Shown: positions 30,519 to 41,553 of the stretch, piece by piece
How positions within the stretch are numbered: the stretch's first letter is position 1
Layout: each line of letters starts with the position of its first letter
From: Euphorbia lathyris
Taxonomy: Eukaryota; Streptophyta; Magnoliopsida; Malpighiales; Euphorbiaceae
NCBI RefSeq assembly: GCF_963576675.1
Contig: NC_088917.1
Coordinates: 17,760,001-17,824,000 of the forward strand
Length of the DNA: 64,000 bases
Direction of reading: 5' to 3'
The notes under the pieces: model-generated
What the model saw: the letters and a program-made list of their open reading frames with translations, nothing else
The model's database searches: none
Told to the model about the DNA's origin: nothing
Program-made: the position numbers and the translations under genes

Positions 30519-31450
30519 AAATCTCGTGGAAGGGTGTTTCAACAGAGAGCACCCGATTGGTGAAGATTCTGGTTGATTTTGTTTTTATGGATTGTAGAAA
30601 TGGGCGATATATGTCTCCAACTGATCATGATTGTCTGACTTTTATGGATCCTATGAAGCCACAAAGTGTTGTGTTTAGGGCGTTTTATCAGCAGGGAATA
30701 ATAAAAAATATAACTCCTAACCATGAGCACCAAGTTACTCATGTGGGAAAAGCATGTCTTTACCACTATTAGAACGGTCACAATACTTACAAGTGTAAAG
30801 AATGGAGAGACATGTACAAACGATTGATGGATGGTGATGTAATTCCATATCCTAATCGGACCATTAGGACAGTGTGATTTATTATTTCCTTGTCATGTGT
30901 TCCGCTTAGAGCGGTTGTGTAGCTTTAAGTGTAAGCTTTCTTTTGCAAAGAATGACATATATTTGCTACCTTTGTCTGGTTTTGTTAAATTTGCGTTGAG
31001 CATATTTTGACTCTATGTGGTTGATTTCAATACGGTAGGGCTAGCTCTCAGAGCCTATGGGGATTGACCACCATTCCCTTAGAGGGAACATAATTTTTCC
31101 TTGTATAACTTTTGCAAAATTATTTAAGGGCTTAGAGGTCTTTGAAAATAAAAGTTTATTTTTAACCAGGAAAATGTGTTATAGCACATTCCATGGGTAA
31201 TGAGGCTGGAGCGTTTGTGCACACTTCGTAAGTTGCTTAGTTGGTTGGCTCTTAGAGCTTATAGGGGTTGACTGCCATGTCTTCCTATAGATGATAGTGT
31301 TGCCTTACGTAAATTTTATGAAATTAAGTGAGGGATTTATGATTTAGAGATGAGATTGAATCGAAAAAAGTGTGTTGGAGCGCTTGCTATTGATAGTAAC
31401 GATGGAGCCTTTTAACATTCCACGAGTTATTAAGTGTCTCACAAGACAAG
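30519..31450 (+). pseudogene. Decayed gag-like fragment and degenerate repeat
   Basis: 30520-30880 translates, with one stop, to a gag-like tail with C-x2-H...GHNTYKC spacing (around 30750-30800). From 30890 the sequence has stops in all frames. Segments near 31036 and 31242 are diverged copies of about 40 bp (GCTCT-AGAGC-TAT-GGG-TTGAC). The relation to gag is inferred from spacing only. Confidence 0.4.
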
Positions 31451-31454
31451 TATG

Positions 31455-32210
31455 CTATTTATAGGCTTTATTGTGGGGATATGTTATAACCATATAAGGA
31501 CCTTTCCAGGTTTGACAGAGCTTGCCTTTCCCCAGTGAGGACTGTGATATTGTGGTATCTCATAGTACTAAATCACCCATTTTGAAACTGCATTATTAGA
31601 GCCTGTGGTTGTGATATCGAGCTACTTGTTGCTTGTAGGTGGTGATTTTTAGGAGTGAGTTGATTCGCTCTTCCTCCAGATGATCGTTTGTATCGGTGAG
31701 AGCTTCCTTATTTGAAACTAGTTTATATGTTTGTATCCTATGAGATTAGAGGGTGACTTTAGCGAGGGCCATGGACTATGCCCTATATATGAGGAATAAA
31801 TGGGTCTTATTAGTGGCCGTATAGGGTGATTCGATATGACTAGAGTACAGAGGGTAGATGATCCACCCACGAGAGGCCCCGATCATATAACTTTGCCTTG
31901 AGGCCACTGAGGATGGTGCGATTGGTAACCTCCATTCTTCCATTTCTCTACGGATGGGATATAGATGTGAAACGACACTTTATTTCCCATTAGTTACAGA
32001 ACTTTTCAAACATGGAGAAATCGAGCTACCTACCATTGTTCGTTATAAATGAGTGAGGGACCCCAATCGGTTGAGAATGTTCTTTTGGAGGAATGAGATG
32101 GTGTTCTCCGTTGTTATCTTCGTAAGGGTTCTAGCTTTGCCCACTTGGTAAAGTGATCAATGGATATTAGCATGAAACGTCTTTATCCTGATGCGGTGGG
32201 CAAGGTTGTA
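31455..32210 (-). pseudogene. Decayed Tat-lineage integrase
   Basis: The minus-strand translation, broken by stops and shifts, keeps FTKWAKLEPL, GRMEVTNRTIL, LPSVLWSYRIT and a late TWKGPYMVI. This order (core, post-Glu segment, C-terminal domain) is that of Tat-type integrases. No open frame survives. With the inversion undone it points toward the LTR at 50637-50962 and may belong to that element. Confidence 0.7.
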
Positions 32211-32479
32211 AAAAACATTAGGCGATAGTCGGGTGGACATGCCTTCGAGGATTAATCGGGGATTAATTAGTCCAATATGGTGTGTTTCAGCTTAATTTTA
32301 GTTTAGTGGAGTTTCAGCCATTTCATTTAAGGTCTTTGAAGAGTAATTCAGCTTAAATCGGCCTTTTGTATTTTATTATCATGATCTAATTAGATGACTT
32401 TAAATACATATGTTCTTAATTATCACGTCCGTGTCTAAATTTCTAAAATTTATATTTTGATATTAGTATATATTATAAT

Positions 32480-33184
32480 TATTGGGTGTGTGAAGTTAAT
32501 TTGGTGCTATTGGAAAAGTTTAGAGTTAATTCGATGGTTTTATGTGTAAATTAAAAGTTTAGAATAATTTTTAAAAGATTATAGAAAGATGGAGGATTAA
32601 ACGTGATATTTGCCAAAAAAAATTCTCAAATGTTCCAGAGTATTTCGTTGATGATCATCAACATCTATTTGATTTCTTTTTCTTTTTCTTTTTCTTTTTC
32701 ATATTTATCATCAGTTTTCTCTAAACCGTTTCTCCACCGTTTCTTTGATTTACGGAGATTCGACCGTCCGAATCACTCGAAATTGGAACCATAGCATCCT
32801 TAAGTATAGATCTAAGTCCTAATCGAAGAGTTTTTGAGTTTCGGAAGCGTTTGGAGGGAAAATGTCTTAGACAGGATTTAGAGGAGAATTGAACGGGTAT
32901 ATTTTCTTCAATTAATAGCCAAAGTAAGTAACTATCAACTATATCTTGAGTTTTATGTATATTGATATATATATATAATCAAAGAAGTTTCAGAAAGTGA
33001 TATTTTAAGGTTATGCAGGAATTTTGTAAATTGGGGTTTTTCACAATTCTGCTTTTTATTGTAAAATTATGGTTCAAATGAAGCTATTGACTATGCTTCT
33101 ATGTGATTTTCAGAGTTTACTTGATTATGTTGATTTAAGGCTTAATTTGGTTGATTTACATATATACATATATGTTTTTGGTTT

Positions 33185-33232
<48 letters not shown>

Positions 33233-34199
33233 AACAAAATGAATTTGATGATTTCTTACGAATTGTTTTTGGGTTGAGAAATCTGTTGCGGTTATTGTTG
33301 TTATTATTTTGGGTTGAAGTCCAAATATGATTTTTATGATACAAAAGAGCTAATTGAAGCCAAATGATTTATGATTGTGAAATAGTTTGAAATTTGATTG
33401 TGAAAGGAAATTTGAGCATGTTATGATTTTATGATCTTATGATTTTATATCCATCGAGAGTTATCCGGATCAGTGGTTTTATATTTGAAGACCATGTTCA
33501 GTGAGGGACATGGCCTGTGTACACAGTCTGAAAGACCTATTGGGTATGGCAAAGAAGTGTCGGGTAAGACCATATGGGATAGGCAATGTTAAGAGACGTC
33601 TCGACTATATATGTGGTTATGGATTGATACTTAAGGGGAGAAACTCGAGGATGGATACAATGTTTTAAGTTCATTTGGATTATGTTTTCGGTTATGATTG
33701 ATTTTGATATAAGGTTTTACGTTTGATTAAATACGAGTTGGTTTGATAAAACACTTATTTGATTACAATATTTTATAAGGTTTTGAACTCAAGAATGGAT
33801 ACAAGATTATATATTTTTATGGTTTTGGTTTACTACTTTGACTATATTATGAACTTACGTTTTGAGTATATTTTATAAGGTTTGGATTAAATCCCTTTAT
33901 AAATGTATATATGTAGCTATGTTAAATAAATTCGGTTTTTATAGCTGATAGTTTCTTACTGAGATTTTTGTCTCATGTTTTTAAATGTTTTAATGTTTTT
34001 AGGTGAGAAAGTACAGGATATAGAGAAGGTTACCGACCGATTAGGAGAGGTTTGGAAGTTGGTTGCTTATTGTTAGAATTATGGTTAGAACTTTGGTATT
34101 TCAATTGTAATGGATAAATTGGAGACTCCTAAGTATTGATTATGATCTTTTTATTTCACGCCCGATGCCGATTGAGGTCGTTTAGGGTCGGGTGCGACA
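32480..34199 (+). repeat. Solo LTR, chromovirus (Tekay/Del-like) type
   Basis: The sequence has features of long chromovirus LTRs: an AATTTGGTGCTATTGG segment near the start, CTTACTGAGATTTTTGTCTCA near 33955, and the end GGGTCGGGTGCGACA at 34185-34199. No primer site follows, so it is probably a solo LTR. The start is uncertain (32280-32490). The interior has CTTTTT repeats (32665-32698) and a (TA)n tract (33188-33231). Confidence 0.5.
33188..33231. repeat. (TA)n microsatellite
   Basis: About 44 bases of alternating TA inside the LTR-like sequence. It explains the Ile/Tyr-rich translated frame on the minus strand. Confidence 0.95.
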
Positions 34200-34885
34200 T
34201 TAATGAGCCAGGTACATCCAATGTACATGGGCCATTTCATTTAATTAACCTACAGTTAAGAAATTTTAATCCATCTAAAACTTATAAACATACAGTATTA
34301 CACTTTTCTCTGTAAGTTTCTAAAACAAGAGAACTGAGCACTCCATCCTTTGAGTCTCATGTGTGTGATTAGTTTATATGTTTCTTAGATGATTTAGCCA
34401 AAATAAGTTAGGTTTTAAAATATTCAGTTAATATAAAATGATCTATATCTTTTATTATAAGTTGGATTATGTAAAGTGCAAAACATTCATTCATTAGTAC
34501 CATAATATGAAGGATGTCTCCATGACATATAAATAGGGTGCCCTAATCCAAAATAAGATCACCCAAAACACTTTGGCTAGAGGACATAAAAACAATCCAA
34601 AAAATCATCCAAGAACATGAAATCAGCAAATCCCTTCTAGAGAGAGTACATCCAATGTTAGTGTTCCAGGCACTAGGCCCATCATGCTCTGTTGTTGTGC
34701 TCGACATCTACTTCTTGGTCCATGCACATTTATACCCAAATGTCAGTACCAAAAATAGTATCCAATATTATGATGTAAGAAATAGAATAACAAGTTTTAT
34801 AATGAAGATACTCGAGTCAGAGGTCGGGCCTTCGTTCCTCTTTTGCTCTTCTAAAAGGACAGGACAATCTCATTTCCAATACCCC
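34200..34885. other. AT-rich sequence, nothing recognised
   Basis: A TATAAATAGGG motif (34527-34537) and a short leader-like segment suggest an old LTR end, since the copia gag remnant lies beside it. No partner copy is present in the window. No gene is seen. Confidence 0.4.
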
Positions 34886-35670
34886 ATCTTATATTAATGA
34901 AAACAACCATTTGCCTCCCTAGACTTCAGCATGGGCTTTGAAGGAGCTTTGATGATCTTCACATTGGGCTGAAAGCCCTTATTTCCCTTCTTGGGATACA
35001 CATTAGCCTTCTCATTTCTCTTTCCTTGGGGAGCATTCCCTCTCTACACCAGTATTATCAGGGTTGACTTTTTGATCAACTGTTCAATTGTCTTGAGCAT
35101 CCCATGGAGATAAGCAACAATCTTATCCATCCTTGCATGTTATAGTTCATGTTTAATTAATCAAAAGAATCTGGTAAGGACCCAAGAATGAGATCAATAG
35201 TTAATTCCCTTGAGATAGGTGACTCAAGCTTCTCAAAGCTATCAATATACCCTTTCATATTGAGCACGTGGACACTAACAGGAGTGTCCAGTGCCATCTT
35301 ATAGGAATTAAGAGCCTTGGTCATCAACAACCGTTCTTGACGGGCCAGCTCCTGAAATATCTCTTTAACATTTCCCATGATCACGTAAACCTCTTGGTAT
35401 ATGAACTACTTCTGTAGTTCGGGAACTATTATGGCCAGCATCAAGCATGTCATATCTATGGAATCTTTCATATACATCTCATATGTATCCACAACGGCTT
35501 AGGTCTAATTTCTAGCCAGTGCATTAGGAATGGCCCGGTTCAGAACATATTCCTTGCACTTTTATACAAGGAATACCCTAAGATTGCGAGCTCAATCAAG
35601 GAAATTCTGACCATTTAACTTGTCATTCTCAATGACATATCGTATGGAGAAAGAATTTGTGTTGTCATTC
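34886..35670 (-). pseudogene. Decayed Ty1/copia gag
   Basis: The minus strand reads LNGQNFLD near 35610, then CLMLAIIVPELQK, an open stretch at 35157-35384 with LNMKGYIDSFEKLESP and IDLILGSLPDSF, and a basic tail (KKGNKGFQPNVKI) just before REANGCFH, the edge of the zinc knuckle. These are the standard blocks of copia gag (UBN2 type) in order. Several stops and gaps show it is dead. Pol was not found. Confidence 0.8.
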
Positions 35671-36758
35671 AATCTATATAGAAAAATAAAGTTGATTAAT
35701 TGTGAGATATTTTATTTCTCCCACTAAAATGAATTAATATCCATCATGTTGTTGCATGAATTTATTAGTGGGTCAAGATCCTTATTTGGCCCCGACTTAG
35801 TCAAACTAGGTTTGTACACCTAAGTCTTACTTATTTAGGTAGGATAACTTTCAATTATATCATTGTGAAACTCTCAGTTTGGAGGGGTTAATTTGGCTCT
35901 TCTCGTCCTATGCTTATGGTCAGGGTCTTCCTAGGATCCATGTTAAGTCAAACCACCAAACTGATGTTAAGCCATATCCAATATCCTTAATCATTGCCTC
36001 ACAAAGACAATTCAATGTACCCGGCTTTGACACGACCCATATTTAAATGATTGATGCCTTGACAAGGTTCGTTTGTGGAAAGCATTTTTTTACTTACTAT
36101 TTAGGGGGCATTTGTTTTGGGAGTTTCAGGAAAGGGTAATGGAAATAGGAGGTTTCATTCCTTTTATTGGTGTTTGTTTTATTAATTCAATTATTCTTTT
36201 CACTCTTCTTCAGTTTTAAGTTTACCCCTAACTCCTCTAATCTAATTACCCTAACCTCCTAAGCTTTTCTATTCTCTTTCCCCTCTCTTACTAACTTGAA
36301 AATTTACCCTACTTGTAAACTTCTACTTTAATCTTTATTTTATTTTTAAATTTTTATATTAATCCATATATTTATTTATTTATACTTCTTTTATCCTTTG
36401 GCTAATTTCACTTTTGATATTTTCATTTATATATTTTTTATTTTTTCTTAAAAAATATTTTAAACTAAATTTTATTTTTTATTTTTTATTTTGATCATTA
36501 TATTTATTTATTTATAGTTTTTAATTTCTGGACTAATTTCACTTTTAATCCTTATATTTATTTATTTTACTTTTTTACCCTAAAAAATAATTTTGACCAA
36601 ATTTTTTTCATATTATTAAGTTTTAGTATTTATATTTAATTATTTTAAAATGATTATTTTCTTTTTAAAATAGAATGTTTATGCATTCTGATTAATTTTA
36701 TTTCGGTTTCCTATGTTTCATCGTCTTTGATATTCATGGTTGAAGTAATTGATTTCAA
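35671..36758. other. AT-rich sequence without a recognised gene
   Basis: 35671-36060 may be leader sequence of the copia remnant. From 36100 an AGGGGGCATTTGTTTTGGG segment looks like a transposon end but has no partner that I could match. 36180-36700 is T-rich simple sequence. Confidence 0.4.
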
Positions 36759-36767
36759 TTCTTATAT

Positions 36768-37737
36768 GGGCTAATTACTAATCTAGCCCATTTGAAGGGG
36801 TCTATTAACATATTTGACCCACTTTACTTCCATCTCACCAAATTAGACACTTTCATCCACTTTGAATAAGAATACCCTTATTTCAATTCACCTTCTTCCT
36901 TAGACTCTCAACGTCTTCTTCGCCATCCCAAACCGACAAAAGCGATAATACCGCCAAGTCTAGAGAGAGAAAATACGGTGGTTTATAAAGAGAGAAAGAA
37001 GAGATTATGTTTGTAGAGAGAGAAAAGACAGTGGTTTATAGAAAGAGAAAGAAGAGAAAATGGTATCGTTTCATTTTCCTCCATTTTTATCGCATTTGTG
37101 ACGAAATTTATCGCATTTTATCAAAAATGTGAGAAGAGTTGTCGCATTTATGATGAAATTTGTCGCATCTGTGAAAAAATTGCTCATGTCGCATTTGCAA
37201 TGAAATGATATAAATTTCGTCATAAATGCGACAAAATTGCTCCTATCGTAGCTGCGACAGCGCAGATGCGACAACTGTTGTCGCATTTGTGACGAAATGC
37301 GACAAATTTCATCACAAATGCAACAAAAATGGAGGAAATTGAAACGATACCATTTTCTTCCACATAATTCTTCTTCTTCACCGCTAAAAAATCAAAACCG
37401 TGTCTAAATCCTCCATATAATCAACCACTGAAACAATCGAAAAATCAAGAAATTTATCAGCAGCAGCCATATCTGGTTTATTTTCCGGCGAAGAAGCCGA
37501 GTAATAATCCTTTAGACTCCTTCAGTTGAAGAAGAAGAAGAAGAATAATAATGGAACTAGGGGTATATTTGTCCAAAAAAGATGAAAGTGTCTAATTTGA
37601 TGAGATGGAAGCAAAGTGTGGAACTAGAGGTATATTTGTCCAAAAAGGATGAAAATGTCTAATTTGATGAGATGGAAGCAATGTGAGTCAAATATGTTAA
37701 TAGGCCCCTTCAGTTTGTCTAGATTTGTAATTTACCC
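36768..37737. mobile_element. Mutator-like MITE, 970 bp, with an internal long hairpin
   Basis: Terminal inverted repeats of ~100 bp start GGGCTAATTAC on the left and, inverted, GGGTAAATTAC on the right. The flanks TTCTTATAT (36759-36767) and TTCTTATTA (37738-37746) agree at 7 of 9 bases, as for a 9-bp Mutator-type target duplication. Near the right end a ~67 bp segment is duplicated (about 37552 and 37621). A 300-bp hairpin sits at 37056-37357. Confidence 0.65.
37056..37357. repeat. Long imperfect hairpin built of GTCGCATTTGTGACGAAAT motifs
   Basis: The left arm 37056-37108 pairs with 37305-37357; both carry AATGGTATCGTTTCA and CCTCCATTTTT on opposite strands. Between them the motif TCGCATTTGTGACGAAAT and its inverse recur at least five times. 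Transcripts across it would fold into a long stem. Short open frames here are by-products. Confidence 0.7.
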
Positions 37738-37788
37738 TTCTTATTATATTTACATGCGATTAATTTATTATACAGACACTTGAATGTA

Positions 37789-37939
37789 GGTAAAGGCTAT
37801 GCTTACTTTGTTTTTGAGAAAGTAAGCCTTACTTTGTGTGTTTTCACCATTGGAATTAATTTTATACTCCATCATCCAATGGTGAAAACACACCAAGTAA
37901 TGGTACTTTGTAAAAAACAAAGTAACCATAGAAGGCACC
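37789..37939. mobile_element. 151-bp MITE with 10-bp target duplication
   Basis: CTTGAATGTA flanks it exactly on both sides (37779-37788 and 37940-37949). Ends are GGTAAAGGCTATGCTTACTTTG and, inverted, GGTGCCTTCTATGGTTACTTTG. The interior continues as an inverted repeat (TTTTCACCATTGGA/TCCAATGGTGAAAA). The duplication length suggests the Mutator superfamily. Confidence 0.8.
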
Positions 37940-38113
37940 CTTGAATGTATAGAAATTATTGTTAAACATACAACTATGATTTATTAGCTCATTTGAACCA
38001 AATAGCTACAAAGGGAATCAGATGTATATCATTCTCTTTATGGAACTGAAACAAACAGATAAGGGAATTCAGGGTCATTACATTTCTTTCTTCTTATTTT
38101 CGTTTCTTGATTA

Positions 38114-38118
38114 CATTC
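38114..38118. other. E1 target-site duplication, left partner at 8458-8462
   Basis: CATTC directly precedes the 5' LTR. It is the reverse complement of the GAATG beyond the 3' LTR. Confidence 0.85.
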
Positions 38119-38803
38119 TGTTTGCACCATAATTAAATATTTTGGCACTTGTACATTTTAAAGATATTAATTAGCCTAACTTACATCTAAATAGATTTTC
38201 TAATAGTGAATACCGGGGGAAAACTATTTTCTAGGATGAACCTCAAGGGGAACCTAAGGTAAATCAAATGAACATCAGAAGGCCAATTAATATTTTAACG
38301 TGTATTTTTGTGAGCCAATTAGAATGCAGGAAAGTTAGAAATCGTCAATTTCATCGTAGAAGTCAAAGTGGAGCGGTTACTCAATGTGGTGGAGAACGTG
38401 GATTAGTGGAAAGAAGCAGGAAGTTACCTCCAACATCTATAAAATGAAGGAATCACGATGAACAAGGCCCAATCAACCAACTCAACAAACCCAAGCAAAA
38501 ACTCTAGCAAATTATCCTTAGACTTCAGCATCTTTAGATTTCTCAGTTTGTTCCCTTAGTTTCAATTTTCAGATCTAAAGTTCATTCATTTCCCAGTACA
38601 TTTTTTATTTTATTTGTTGTTCAATCATTTTTGTAAGGTCGGTATCGTTTTGATAATCGAATCTTTGGAACTTTACGGTCTCTTTTATTCCATACAATCG
38701 TTTTGATAATTAGAAGTTAGAAAGCGCACTCAATTTCATTCCATAGTTTGATAATACTATAATTATCTGGCACGCCCGCAATTTTCCATGAAAGAGCCAA
38801 ACA
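38119..38803 (+). repeat. E1 5' LTR
   Basis: 685 bp, from TGTTTGCACC to GAGCCAAACA, near-identical to the inverse of 8463-9146. TATAAAATG near 38443 is a plausible promoter box. The few differences between copies suggest insertion long after the surrounding decayed elements. Confidence 0.95.
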
Positions 38804-38808
38804 AAAAT

Positions 38809-38826
38809 TGGCACGCCCAGTGGGAC
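38809..38826 (+). other. E1 primer-binding site
   Basis: TGGCACGCCCAGTGGGAC begins five bases after the LTR. This primer site is frequent in Tat-type elements of eudicots. I do not assign the tRNA. Confidence 0.7.
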
Positions 38827-38835
38827 TCAATCACA

Positions 38836-39229
38836 ATGCCGCCGAAGAAAAGTGATAAGAGCAACAAAGATCCCGTAGTTGCAAGTTATGAAGAAGAGGA
38901 GGTCATGACAATAGGCAATGTTCCACATATGGTGGGACGAATCGAAGGGGAAAAGGTTGCTAGCCCTAGAGGAGAACCATGGATCTCTACAGAGATCCAA
39001 AATTCACCATTCTTGGAGAGGCGTTTCAGTTCCATCGAGAAGAATATGGAAGCTCTGCGGAGTGACATAGATTTGAAGATGGATAAAATACTTCAGAAGC
39101 TGTCAGAACTAGGGGTAATCAAGAATGGAGAAAACCATGGTCCTCAAGGTTCCCCAGATTCCAATGGGGGACGTGGGTCGTTCGACGCTGAGAAGTATCA
39201 AATTCCACCCTTGAGGGACGACGTTGTCG
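38836..39229 (+). pseudogene. E1 gag N-terminus
   Basis: About 131 codons from the first ATG after the primer site (MPPKKSDKSNKD). It is hydrophilic and charged, with a heptad-like stretch (SIEKNMEALRSDIDLKMDKI) suggesting a short coiled coil. The open frame continues to 39339, but residues after 39229 are antisense E2 LTR. The remainder of gag is at 16613 and down. Confidence 0.85.
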
Positions 39230-39658
39230 AAAACGAAAGTGTGCAATTTGGCTTCTACAGATTTCTGCTCTTACCGAGAATATTTAATTCTCGGCCGAGA
39301 ATGGGGAGCATCAATTTGGTCTTCCAACGAAGGGAATGAGAAGCTGAAGGGAGCGTGTCGCGACCGAGAATTGGGGGGGCCGCGGTCGCGGCACGGAACT
39401 TTTCCGCGTCTTTGGCTTTCGTTCTCATCCTCGATTTGGCGTTATTAATTTTCGTCGTCTTCGACTCCTTTTGTAGGGGTTTTCTTCTATTTTTGATCCC
39501 TTTTCATTCCTATTTGGATGTTACCAAATATTTATGTACCTTGAATGAAAGAAACATATTCGAGAGTAAAAGTATTCCAAACAGATATAAACAGCATAAA
39601 TTCATAACAATATTGATGTAATTATTGATGATATTTTAGGTATATTTTGGGCTTAACA
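39230..39658 (-). repeat. E2 5' LTR, first ~430 bp (inverted)
   Basis: It is the reverse complement of 28355-28783 with few differences, including the hairpin module. It ends at the LTR terminus (ACA at 39656-39658). ATACC (39659-39663), the inverse of GGTAT, follows. It is separated from the rest of its LTR (16614-17653) by the inversion. Confidence 0.95.
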
Positions 39659-39663
39659 ATACC

Positions 39664-40411
39664 TCTTGGATTACAGCTGAATTCCAGAAAATACAAGAGA
39701 GAAAAATACAAGCAAAAAGCACTTCAAAACAAAAAGAGATCTTACACCAACTTTCTATCCTTGTGTAAAAGCTAGAGTGATTTTTGTAATCATCTAAAGT
39801 GTTCTTCATTCGAAAAGAACAATTTGTATCAATTGTAAATTGAGAGTGTTGTGTTGAGTGTTTGGTCGTAAATACTCAGTGGTAGAGAAATCTAAGTGTT
39901 CGGTTATAGCACTTAGTAGGAGTTGAGTAGACGAATAGAGGAAGGTACTCTTGCATATTCAACTGCCTTGTAAACGGTTTGTGTTCTACCTTTAAAGAGC
40001 TCAGTATTGGATTTAAAAAGCCCGGAGGGATTCTGGGGACTGGACGTAGGCGGAGAGGCCGAACCAGGATAAGTCGTACTGAGTAATTTCTAACTCTCTC
40101 TCAATATATATATATATATATCTGTATGTGTTGCTTGTCATATTTACTCAGCATATATAAAATTGCTTAAACTGACATTGAGTAAATAAGAGTGATGAGT
40201 TGGAAGCTGACCACAACAGTGTCAATTCCCAACTCATACGTAAAATAGTTTTAGTCAACATCTGACTAAAGCTGTCTTACACTATAATCGGCCGTGCTGA
40301 CCAAAGCTGAGTTGACTAACTCAAGAAAATATATTAAGTCAGCTTAATCAAATTAAGAAAAAGTTACAGTAGTTCCTAACCCCCCTTGGAACTAATCACA
40401 CGGGACCAACA
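39664..40411 (+). repeat. Ty1/copia-type LTR, 3' part
   Basis: It continues the LTR of 29796-30518 across the E2 target site. CCCGGAGGGATTCTGGGGAC lies near 40021, and it ends AACTAATCACACGGGACCAACA. A TA repeat is at 40106-40122. No primer site follows at 40412. Confidence 0.65.
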
Positions 40412-41553
40412 CTCTCACCACTCAACAACTTCCTCACCCATATATGATGCGGTTGTGTCAGATCACCCACTCTCTACCTAAACAACTCAAGACCTCATTG
40501 GATTACACTGCAAGATCCAGACTCCCTCATATTTATTGACAAACAACTAATGACTCCCTCTAAGAACTAGTATGTGATCCCATAAAAGAAACGAGACTCT
40601 GAGGAACCCTAACCACATGGTTCCTGGGACCACTAGCCAGCCTAGTACCATAGTTTGGTTTCCCCACACCAAAGCAACTTTTGACGACTCATTTACACCT
40701 TTGGAAGACATATTCTCAACACAAGTTTCCTTTAGAAAACAGATGAAACTGATACTAACAACTGAAATAACTACATTAGAGAACCAGTCCTCTTTGATAA
40801 CTAAAGGCAGCAAAGTTGCATATCATAAATCACATTAGAGAAGATGCACTAAATACCATAATAGCAGAGAGATGTCAAAACATGAATCACTATCCTAGAT
40901 TTGGGTAAAGATTTTGTGTAGTAAAGGAAAGGTACAAAAGTGGTCAAATCAAATCATAGTAAGCTCAAGCAAAAAGGAACAAAGAAGAAAGAAATCATGC
41001 ACAAAAGAAACAACACAATGTTTACACAAGAACCTTTTCATTTAACCGGTTGAAGTATTTCTTACAAAAATTTGGACCTCATTGGGACACCGATCCATAA
41101 GTGTACATTCAGAAAGTAGAACACCTAAGGGGAAATCCTAAGGCAATGCCTTAGAAAACACTAAAACTGATTCCATGCTATTGTAATCATAGGGTTCAAG
41201 TCAAGAACTTAACTCTTGGGAATCGAGAAGCCAGCCCCACGAGCCGCCTGCAACATTATTGCATGATCAACCAACACCAAGTTTTTTTCACATTTTTCGA
41301 TGAATGCTTTCACCGATTCAGCTTATTTCTTAACAACTTCATAGGTTACCTTTAGGGCATCTCTTTCCCCTTTAAAGATCATCACATTCACTATCCACAA
41401 TGTTAGCCTGCTTTAGCGCATCATGAAGAGCTCGCTCAAAAGATGCCTTATTCGAATCCTTTTCACTCTGAAGAGCGGATTGAACTTGCTCTAGCTTGAT
41501 CATAGTTTCCTTCTTAATAACTGCCCAAATAATCAAACCTTTCTTTCGGTACA
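40412..41553 (-). pseudogene. Unrecognised decayed coding-like region, left of E3
   Basis: The minus-strand frames are short. 41372-41608 (true part above 41554 excluded) reads as Lys/Glu/Gln-rich helix (LEQVQSALQSEKDS...ALHDALKQAN), likely coiled coil. A further piece near 41230-41370 reads VDHAIMLQAARGAGFSIPKS. It is interrupted by E3 and continues at 47736. Family not recognised. An antisense ORF of an old Tat element is one possibility, given the LTR at 50637. Confidence 0.35.

Larger units (their letters stand above)
38119..39229 (+). mobile_element. E1 start: 5' LTR, primer site and gag N-terminus
   Basis: This is the missing 5' portion of the element at 8463-16613, now in opposite orientation. 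It ends at 39229, where E2 LTR sequence begins on the minus strand. The gag phase at this end agrees with that at 16613, with one base shared at the joint. Confidence 0.9.

Noticed and set aside
32603..32794. 63-residue plus-strand ORF
   Set aside because: It is driven by CTTTTT repeats within LTR-like sequence.
39230..39339. C-terminal end of the open frame that starts at 38788
   Set aside because: It is antisense E2 LTR sequence past the breakpoint. Only the part from ATG 38836 to 39229 is gag.
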